DNA from: an uncultured Dyadobacter sp.
GTDB lineage: Bacteria > Bacteroidota > Bacteroidia > Cytophagales > Spirosomataceae
DNA length: 6,207 nt
Direction of reading: 5' to 3'
Assembly (NCBI GenBank): GCA_937880795.1
Contig: CALGRQ010000341.1
Location: 1 to 6,207 of the forward strand
Shown: positions 1 to 4,900 of the stretch, piece by piece
Layout: each line of letters starts with the position of its first letter
Position numbering within the stretch: position 1 is the stretch's first letter
The notes under the pieces: model-generated
What the model saw: the letters and a program-made list of their open reading frames with translations, nothing else
What the model was told of the DNA's origin: nothing
The model's database searches: none
Position numbers and translations under genes: made by a program

Positions 1-410
1 TGACTTTACGGTTGCGATATTTATCCAAGCAAAGAACGGTTGATGGATTTTTAGATGAATCGAAAGTGACTGGCCGCTTGATCAAAAGAGGTTTTTTAGG
101 GCATGCCAGGGAGTTACGGGCTGTTTTGCGCTGGGTAGAAAGCTCGCCATATCCGGTAATTCTTTGTGGCGATTTTAATGAAACTCCTTATGGGTATGTA
201 TATGGTAAGACGCGTTCAGTTTTTCGGAATGCTTTTGAGGAAAGGGGCAAAGGGTTTGGTTTTACCTATAACGAAATGCCTTACTTCATTCGAATTGACC
301 ATCAGTTTTATGATCAAACGCGATTAAAGTTGGTTGATTTTGAAACACTATCCCACATCCCATTTTCTGACCATTATCCCCTAACAGGGACTTATCAAGT
401 GATCAAATGA
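1..410 (+). CDS. Endonuclease/exonuclease/phosphatase (EEP) family protein, C-terminal part
   Basis: Partial gene. The frame is open to the left edge (first full codon at position 3), so the true start lies outside the window; the TTG at 12 is an internal Leu codon. About 135 residues are visible. They carry the C-terminal motifs of the EEP fold: GDFNET (bases 168-185), the IDH of RIDHQFYD, and the closing SDHYPL (bases 366-383). In this family the GDFN Asp/Asn and the SDH Asp/His form the metal-dependent phosphodiester-cleaving site, so the catalytic half seen here looks intact. The substrate cannot be told: the family covers nucleases, sphingomyelinase-like and inositol phosphatase-like enzymes. 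Bacteroidota members often carry N-terminal membrane helices, which would lie in the missing part. The gene ends just before a shared hairpin terminator and faces the DUF4907/Kelch operon. The family call is firm; the specific activity is unknown. Confidence 0.88.
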   Translation, partial: TLRLRYLSKQRTVDGFLDESKVTGRLIKRGFLGHARELRAVLRWVESSPYPVILCGDFNETPYGYVYGKTRSVFRNAFEERGKGFGFTYNEMPYFIRIDHQFYDQTRLKLVDFETLSHIPFSDHYPLTGTYQVIK

Positions 411-429
411 AGTTTATATACCTCTGAGT

Positions 430-464
430 AAATGAAAATAGCCCGTTGAGGGCTATTTTCATTT
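430..464. terminator. Bidirectional intrinsic terminator between convergent genes
   Basis: A perfect inverted repeat: the 15-base left arm 430-444 (AAATGAAAATAGCCC) pairs fully with 450-464 around a 5-base loop (GTTGA). The GC core plus an A-rich left and T-rich right flank gives a U-rich tail (ATTTTCATTT) on either strand, so it can end transcription both from the EEP gene on the plus strand and from the DUF4907 gene on the minus strand. The stop codon of the DUF4907 gene (459-461) lies inside the right arm. Confidence 0.88.
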
Positions 465-818
465 ATAGTCAATTTGCAAGCTATCCAGTTCACCGAAAGT
501 TATGGTGGGTGGAAAAGTACCTTGATTTAGCTTTTGTAAAACTAAATTGGCTATCGCTTGTGACTGTTGTTCGGTTTTGAAAGGCTTTTTGCCTGTCACG
601 CCGGGTATGTCTGGTTGTTCTATTACTGTGGTGGTATCCTGCAAGATGCGGTATCCCCAACCACCAGGCTGCTCGAATGTCTGCGCCTTTAAAAAGCGAA
701 TGCCTTCGCCGTTTGTGCTTGTTTTCACTTCCGAAAGATTTTGGAAATAAAAGAAAGCTAAACCAGCGAAGGCAATCAGACAAATCAGAATTAATTTTTT
801 CTTACTTCTGCTGTCCAC
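459..818 (-). CDS. DUF4907-like small membrane-anchored protein
   Basis: A 119-residue protein. Residues 5-8 are basic and 9-25 form one hydrophobic helix without a lipobox Cys, so it is probably an N-terminal signal anchor with the rest in the periplasm. The soluble part has GGWGYRI (52-58), then IEQPDIPGVTGKKPF (66-80), then a likely helix and tail ending in GTFPPTI (100-106). From memory this pattern (GWGY, Q-P-x-I-P, G-x-x-x-F, A-x-x-x-L) fits DUF4907, a family of about 110 residues with no known function; I could not run a profile search. The start is GTG at 816-818. No ATG, GTG or TTG lies in frame between it and the stop at 861-863, so this start is well supported. It follows the Kelch gene stop by only 8 bp, with no promoter between them, which indicates one operon and possibly translational coupling. 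Its stop codon is embedded in the terminator hairpin. Confidence 0.8.
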   Translation of the reverse strand: MDSRSKKKLILICLIAFAGLAFFYFQNLSEVKTSTNGEGIRFLKAQTFEQPGGWGYRILQDTTTVIEQPDIPGVTGKKPFKTEQQSQAIANLVLQKLNQGTFPPTITFGELDSLQIDYK

Positions 819-826
819 AATAAATA

Positions 827-1834
827 TTAGTTGTCGTCTGAGTTTACAGCTGCTGCCGGATCAAATGCCCATAGATCATCGCTATTTGCTGAACCAGCAA
901 GACCAGTACCTAAGTAACCAATACCACCTAAGGTAAAGCCTGCTGCGGAGCTTCTAGCACCACCTTCAAAGTTGTTCATTTGAGTCCAGGTATTGGTACC
1001 CGCTTCATACTGCCATACATCAGATGCACTGGTTCCGCCGATGATATATGCTTTTTCATTCACTACAAGGGAAAATGCGAAAGATCTAGCCGTTAAATTA
1101 TCGTTTGAAGCTTCAAGGCGTGACCATCCGTTTGCAGCAGGATCAAATACATACATATCTTTGGTGGAAAGCTGAGAATTGTTCTGACCAAAACCTACAT
1201 ATGCTTTACCACCTAATACAAATGCATTAGCACCATGGCGTTTACCACCTGTGAACGTTGCTACTTCTTCCCATTTATTTGAGGTAGGGTCATAGCTGAA
1301 AAAGTCTTGATATAAGGTCGAATTATCAACAGATCCTAAGCCCACATAGCCTTTCGTACCCAAAGCAAATGCCGAAGCATGACGACGTAACGATGGGAAG
1401 TCAGCGATAGCTTTCCACTTGTTGGTTGCAGGGTCATATTCGTAAAAGTCCTTTTTATAACCATTGTCAACAAGAGTGTTGTTGTCATAGCCAGTACCTA
1501 CATATGCTTTATTGTTAATCACGAAACTTGTAGCATGACTTCTGCCTGTTCCCGGAAATTCAGCAACCTGAGTCCATGTTTTTCCAGTAAAAGACCACAT
1601 ATCCTTTTTGTAAGCATTTACCTCACTGGATCTGCCTGTTCCTATGTATCCCTTCTCCCCAATGACAAAACTAACGGCTCCTTGTCTTGGTGATCCTCCA
1701 AAATCAGGAATACCTTGTCTATACCAGTTTCCTAATTTATCAGCGTCTTTATCATCGTTATTACAGCTAAATTGCATGAACGCTGTTGAGGCAACCAAAA
1801 TGGCTAATGAGGTCTTCTTTAAAGTATTGAACAT
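827..1834 (-). CDS. Kelch-repeat beta-propeller lipoprotein
   Basis: A 335-residue exported lipoprotein. The N-terminus has Lys6-Lys7, a hydrophobic stretch and a lipobox ending at Cys24 (QFSC), followed by NNDDKDAD; an acidic stretch after the Cys resembles the export signals of Bacteroidota surface lipoproteins. The rest is six Kelch repeats of 44-52 residues. Their strand signatures are GYIGTG (62-67), AYVGTG (110-115), GYVGLG (162-167), AYVGFG (211-216), AYIIGG (262-267) and GYLGTG (306-311), with DP-x-x-N-x-W turns such as those near 134-140, 182-188 and 231-237. This predicts a six-bladed propeller, a binding or scaffold fold also found in galactose oxidase and sialate mutarotase NanM. 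No catalytic domain is attached and I see no basis for an enzyme call. The ATG at 1832-1834 directly precedes the signal peptide. It is the first gene of an operon with the DUF4907 gene and is divergent from the DUF4270 lipoprotein. Fold and localisation are firm; the function is unknown. Confidence 0.92.
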   Translation of the reverse strand: MFNTLKKTSLAILVASTAFMQFSCNNDDKDADKLGNWYRQGIPDFGGSPRQGAVSFVIGEKGYIGTGRSSEVNAYKKDMWSFTGKTWTQVAEFPGTGRSHATSFVINNKAYVGTGYDNNTLVDNGYKKDFYEYDPATNKWKAIADFPSLRRHASAFALGTKGYVGLGSVDNSTLYQDFFSYDPTSNKWEEVATFTGGKRHGANAFVLGGKAYVGFGQNNSQLSTKDMYVFDPAANGWSRLEASNDNLTARSFAFSLVVNEKAYIIGGTSASDVWQYEAGTNTWTQMNNFEGGARSSAAGFTLGGIGYLGTGLAGSANSDDLWAFDPAAAVNSDDN

Positions 1835-1841
1835 GAAAAAT

Positions 1842-1896
1842 TATGGTTTGACTAATTGTTACAAATGAAATAATATGGTTTAACGGGTTCATTACA
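1842..1896. repeat. Imperfect direct repeat in the Kelch 5' leader
   Basis: Two related units of about 22 bases lie at 1842-1863 and 1874-1896. Each begins with TATGGTTTRAC and ends with TTACA; the middle differs. The cores are 32 bases apart, about three helical turns. They lie between the predicted Kelch promoter and its start codon. They could be a paired protein-binding site or chance similarity in AT-rich DNA. Confidence 0.35.
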
Positions 1897-1947
1897 GAAA
1901 CAGATCCAATTCACTAACTGGTGAGGTGCTTCTCCATTAATTTTTTG

Positions 1948-1955
1948 CAAACATA
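1948..1955 (-). promoter_or_regulatory. Predicted -7 element for the Kelch-DUF4907 operon
   Basis: On the minus strand this reads TATGTTTG, an exact fit to the Bacteroidota -7 consensus TAnnTTTG. The -33 region is weak: around 1974-1979 it reads TTTCTG instead of a clear TTG. A start site near 1941 would give a leader of roughly 105 bases before the Kelch ATG. This is the only exact -7 match I found in the 1835-1980 stretch on that strand. Confidence 0.5.
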
Positions 1956-2015
1956 ACATCTTGATCGGGCTAACAGAAATTATATATTTACTTTTTCACT
2001 AAATCTTGTAAAATA

Positions 2016-2035
2016 GCCATTCTTTCCCGAATGGC
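2016..2035. other. Small intergenic hairpin
   Basis: A perfect 7-bp inverted repeat, GCCATTC at 2016-2022 and GAATGGC at 2029-2035, with a 6-base loop (TTTCCC). On the minus strand it is followed by TATTTTAC, a poor T-run, so it might be a weak terminator for a minus-strand transcript or an operator. There is no plus-strand T-run. No known gene ends here, so its role is open. Confidence 0.35.
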
Positions 2036-2309
2036 CTAAATGCTGTATACTGTTATATATGTCAATTGAAAAAGGAATAACATCATCCTCTTCGCGGTGA
2101 ATTGGTAATCCTTTTTTAGAACATTTGCCACTATTGGAACCCGATAAACGTATTGTAATCAGGGACCACAAGGAAAGCAAATTTACATCTCCTCAAAGTT
2201 TAACATCGATCTATAAATAAGGAGTTGTTTTTCTTTACGCAAAGAGCCCATGATTTGTTGCACGATGATTGCCATTCGTAATATTTTACTTATTAAAAAA
2301 TAATTCATG

Positions 2310-2339
2310 TTGTAATTAACGTTACATCTGATAATTTTG
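2310..2339 (+). promoter_or_regulatory. Predicted promoter of the DUF4270 gene
   Basis: TTG at 2310-2312, a 19-base spacer, and TAATTTTG at 2332-2339 match the Bacteroidota housekeeping promoter (TTG-N19-TAnnTTTG) at every fixed position, including the spacing. Transcription would start near 2346, leaving a short leader of about 17 bases before the ATG at 2363. The spacer contains the palindrome TAACGTTA (2317-2324), which could be an operator, but eight bases is too little to claim one. Confidence 0.8.
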
Positions 2340-2362
2340 CACTTTTACCGTACTTGCCTTCA

Positions 2363-3796
2363 ATGAAATTTATTTCTTATTGTTCTAAAACGTTATCTCC
2401 GGCTGTTTCTAAATTTCTGATTGTAGCAGGATTAACTGTTTCTTTTACTTCTTGCCAGTGGGGAGATGAGGTTGACGCCATAGTTCAGCCTAATCCGGAT
2501 GACATGTCGATCATCTTTTCAGATTCAAACTCTGTAACGATGTCTACGTTGAAAGTAGATTCGCTGATGACGGGTGCGTCAACCAGAAATTTGATAGGCC
2601 GGTTTATAGATCCTTTCTTTGGTAAAATGCATAGTACCGCATTTGTTCAGTTTGGAACAACTTCTGGCGGTATAGATAATGCGCTAAGTTTTCCCGAAAA
2701 CGCGGTGTATGATTCGTTAGCCTTGTCGCTGCGCTATGATGGTTATTATTATGGAGATACCACTAAGGTAATGAAGGTGGATATTCATGAATTGACGTCT
2801 GATCTGACTCTGAAGCCAGACCTCACACCAATAGCTGCTATATATAACTATCATTCAACACCATTCAAGGCAGCTCCTGTTGGAACGGGAAGATTTTACC
2901 CCAGACCATATAACGGCTCTAAGGCATCAGACGCAAAAGGCCATGATGTGAAGGTAAAACTTTCAGATGCAATGGGTAAGAAGCTATTTGATCTGATTGT
3001 GGCCAATAAGATTACAGGACAGGCTCAGTTTATTGATGTCTTAAAAGGACTAGCGATTAAAGCAGCAGATGATAATTATGCAGCGTTGGGGTTTGTCACT
3101 TCAAATACCAATTTTCGGCTGTATTACCACACGCCTGACGAAGTGGAAGGTGTTAAGAAAGATTCATTGTCGCTCAATGTGAGAGCAAGCTATAATCAGG
3201 TCAATGGAGATCGGAAAGGTACAATTTTGGCCAAGTTGCCAGATACCTATCGTGCAATGCTCCCATCTTCACAAACCGGGAATATGTCTTTTGTGCAGGC
3301 GGGATCTGGTATAATGACTAGGTTAGATTTTCCGGGTCTGCAAACGTATAAGAGTCTTGATTATATGTTTGTAAACGAAGCAAAACTGATCATCGAGCCG
3401 TTACGTAATTCGTCCACGAAACAATTCTTTTTGCCATCAACTTTGGGCGCATATTTGGCTGATAAGAACAATGATTATGTATTTAGCGGTGGAGAACCGA
3501 TAGAAGCATCATCGTCCAAGTTGATAACGGACTATTTAAATGATTATCAATACTATTCGTTGGATGTTACTGAATTTGTACGAAGTATGCTACAAAACGA
3601 AGCACAGCAGAGTTACGGACTTTTATTAAGAACTTCCAGCCCTTTGCTTAAACAACAGGAGGTAGGATACACTGGAATAATAGATGGTAATACGATTTTT
3701 TCTAAGTCTTTTGATCGATTGGTTTTAGGAGATCAGACCAACACTAATGGAAAGATAAGGTTGCAAATTAAGTATACCAACATTAAGAAACAGTAG
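2363..3796 (+). CDS. DUF4270 family lipoprotein
   Basis: A 477-residue lipoprotein when started at the ATG at 2363. A TTG at 2354 in the same frame adds three residues, but the ATG is preferred because it suits the predicted promoter and is the normal codon. The signal peptide ends in a lipobox with Cys31 (FTSC), followed by QWGDEVD. Features typical of DUF4270, as I remember the family, are the early GRFIDPFFG (79-87), YDSLALSLRY then GDTTK (116-135), FIDVLKGLAIKA (223-234), VQAGSGIMTRLDFPGL (311-326) and a C-terminal segment of strand-like sequence near FDRLVLGD (450-457). The length suits a full-length member. The protein is probably beta-rich and in the outer membrane or on the cell surface. 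The family's function is not known to me. It is transcribed alone, divergently from the Kelch-DUF4907 operon, and closed by a strong terminator. The family call is good; no role can be given. Confidence 0.87.
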   Translation: MKFISYCSKTLSPAVSKFLIVAGLTVSFTSCQWGDEVDAIVQPNPDDMSIIFSDSNSVTMSTLKVDSLMTGASTRNLIGRFIDPFFGKMHSTAFVQFGTTSGGIDNALSFPENAVYDSLALSLRYDGYYYGDTTKVMKVDIHELTSDLTLKPDLTPIAAIYNYHSTPFKAAPVGTGRFYPRPYNGSKASDAKGHDVKVKLSDAMGKKLFDLIVANKITGQAQFIDVLKGLAIKAADDNYAALGFVTSNTNFRLYYHTPDEVEGVKKDSLSLNVRASYNQVNGDRKGTILAKLPDTYRAMLPSSQTGNMSFVQAGSGIMTRLDFPGLQTYKSLDYMFVNEAKLIIEPLRNSSTKQFFLPSTLGAYLADKNNDYVFSGGEPIEASSSKLITDYLNDYQYYSLDVTEFVRSMLQNEAQQSYGLLLRTSSPLLKQQEVGYTGIIDGNTIFSKSFDRLVLGDQTNTNGKIRLQIKYTNIKKQ

Positions 3797-3818
3797 CTGG
3801 TATCGCTATAAAGTGAAT

Positions 3819-3859
3819 AAAGGGGTCTGTAGACATTTTGGTTTACAGCCCCCTTTTTT
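3819..3859 (+). terminator. Intrinsic terminator after the DUF4270 gene
   Basis: The left arm 3819-3834 pairs with 3841-3856 around a 6-base loop, with one T/C mismatch (3826/3849) and one G-U pair, and a core of four G-C pairs. A run of six T (3854-3859) follows on the plus strand. This is a classical Rho-independent terminator, 22 bases after the stop codon. It also sits a few bases beyond the stop of the bestrophin gene coming from the other side, and may serve that gene too, although the minus-strand T-run (TTTATT) is weaker. Confidence 0.88.
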
Positions 3860-3863
3860 ATTG

Positions 3864-4766
3864 TTACATAATGTAGCCATCCTTTGGTTGCAATTTCTCA
3901 GGAATGTTGGTTTCACCAACCATTTCCAACAGATTGATTTCTATGTTCCGACAAATGGAGGTCATGGGGATATCATTGGGATTGTTCTCAAATGGGTTTT
4001 GCATCACGTAGGCGATACTTTCGATATATAGGAATAAAAATGAGATTACAAAGGTGATGGGTATAGCTATACGACCTATACTCTCGATTAAGCCCATGGG
4101 AAGGATGATGGTGAAAATAAGAATGGTGAAATGAACAAAGAAACTATACTGCGTTGGAAAAGTAGTGTTCTTGATTCGTTCGGCCTTCCCCATGGCATCA
4201 CAAAGTCTTCTAAATGTGTCATCTATGCTTTGAAAAAGGATGTGATCGATCTGACCCTGCTGAAATGCTTCTGTGATGTGGTTTTGCATGAGTAAAAGAA
4301 TTCCATTGGGAATGTTATCATGCTTTTTGACAAATTCCATTTCATCGGCGGTCATGTGGAACGATGCCTGAGAGAGTACGGGCAAGCGTCTCAGGGTATA
4401 GTTTAGTGCATAACACCATGCAATTTGCAAATGTGCCACGTTTTGGGCAATATTCTTCTGTTCGGTTGGGCTTGCTTCTATAAACGACAAGGTTTGACGC
4501 ACTAGTGTCCGGCTATCGTTGGTAATGGCACCCCAAATATGGCGGGCTTCCCACCAACGATCGTATGCGGAATTTGTTCTGAAACCTAGTAAAAGTGATA
4601 AGGATGTACCCAAAATAGAAATGATGGAAATGGGAAATGCCAGAAATTGCCATTGATGGTATTGGTATAGATAAAAGACCAGCGCAGCATACATCGTAAT
4701 CAATAAAACCTCACGCCAGATTCCTCTGAGCAGACGGGCAATGGAGAAAGATTCTTTTACGTACAT
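3864..4766 (-). CDS. Bestrophin family ion channel
   Basis: A 300-residue inner-membrane protein of the bacterial bestrophin family (formerly UPF0187). Four hydrophobic segments are visible, near residues 20-34, 42-60, 209-227 and 233-253, around a cytosolic helical middle. Family motifs are GFRTNSAYDRWWEAR (61-75), GKAERIKNTTFPTQY (193-207) and NPFENNPNDIP (257-267) followed by ICRNIE. Known members are pentameric channels: animal bestrophins conduct chloride, while the characterised Klebsiella homologue prefers cations, so the ion selectivity here is not settled. An ungapped match on the RWW motif puts Phe62 at the place of the innermost neck phenylalanine, with Leu58 one turn earlier; this is inference. 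The ATG at 4764-4766 starts the usual short N-terminal tail. The gene is complete and normal in length. No clear promoter could be found in the 134 bases upstream. It lies downstream of the RND gene but is separated from it by a hairpin, so it is probably its own unit. Confidence 0.93.
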   Translation of the reverse strand: MYVKESFSIARLLRGIWREVLLITMYAALVFYLYQYHQWQFLAFPISIISILGTSLSLLLGFRTNSAYDRWWEARHIWGAITNDSRTLVRQTLSFIEASPTEQKNIAQNVAHLQIAWCYALNYTLRRLPVLSQASFHMTADEMEFVKKHDNIPNGILLLMQNHITEAFQQGQIDHILFQSIDDTFRRLCDAMGKAERIKNTTFPTQYSFFVHFTILIFTIILPMGLIESIGRIAIPITFVISFLFLYIESIAYVMQNPFENNPNDIPMTSICRNIEINLLEMVGETNIPEKLQPKDGYIM

Positions 4767-4840
4767 ACAAGGTAATTTTGGGGTGTGTGGTTATTAATAG
4801 GAGATGCAATTAAATAACTATTCCATAGATTATAAAGCAA

Positions 4841-4872
4841 CGAAGCACGGAACTTTACAGCCCCGTGCTTCG
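4841..4872 (-). terminator. Hairpin terminator after the RND pump gene
   Basis: A perfect 10-bp inverted repeat: CGAAGCACGG at 4841-4850 pairs with CCGTGCTTCG at 4863-4872, with a 12-base loop. Read on the minus strand, the hairpin begins 28 bases after the RND stop codon and is followed by TTGCTTTATAA, a broken T-run. It probably ends the RND transcript before the bestrophin gene, though some read-through is possible. Confidence 0.72.
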
Positions 4873-4900
4873 AATGTCTCATTTACTTCAACGATATGTT

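Larger units (their letters stand above)
1835..2362. other. Divergent intergenic region, about 0.5 kb, no convincing gene
   Basis: AT-rich spacer between the Kelch and DUF4270 starts. It holds a predicted minus-strand promoter element (1948-1955), a predicted plus-strand promoter (2310-2339), an imperfect direct repeat in the Kelch leader (1842-1863 and 1874-1896), and a small hairpin (2016-2035). The minus frame at 1980-2180 could encode 66 residues but starts with TTG, resembles no family I recognise, and is not called. No tRNA, riboswitch or mobile element is recognisable here. About 350 bases (1960-2309) remain unexplained, which is long for a bacterial divergent spacer. Confidence 0.7.

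Noticed and set aside
490..783. Overlapping open frames on both strands within the DUF4907 gene
   Set aside because: They have low-complexity, basic or Cys-rich translations without family features, and are out-of-frame shadows of a better-supported gene.
1980..2180. Minus-strand frame of 66 codons with a TTG start
   Set aside because: It has no recognisable domain, no signal peptide and a rare start codon, and the -7 like octamer next to it overlaps the start, so that promoter could not transcribe the start codon. It is kept only as part of the unexplained spacer.
2354..2362. TTG at 2354 as start of the DUF4270 gene
   Set aside because: It adds only Met-Pro-Ser before an in-frame ATG that fits the predicted promoter and signal peptide better.
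4773..4780. TAATTTTG on the plus strand, an exact -7 type octamer
   Set aside because: No plus-strand gene follows, as both neighbours are on the minus strand, and a single six-base match is expected by chance in several kilobases of AT-rich DNA.
3842..4864. The 11-base string TTTACAGCCCC shared by two hairpins (3842-3852 and 4854-4864)
   Set aside because: Pairs of identical 11-mers are expected by chance in a window of this size, and the string falls in the arm of one hairpin and mostly in the loop of the other.
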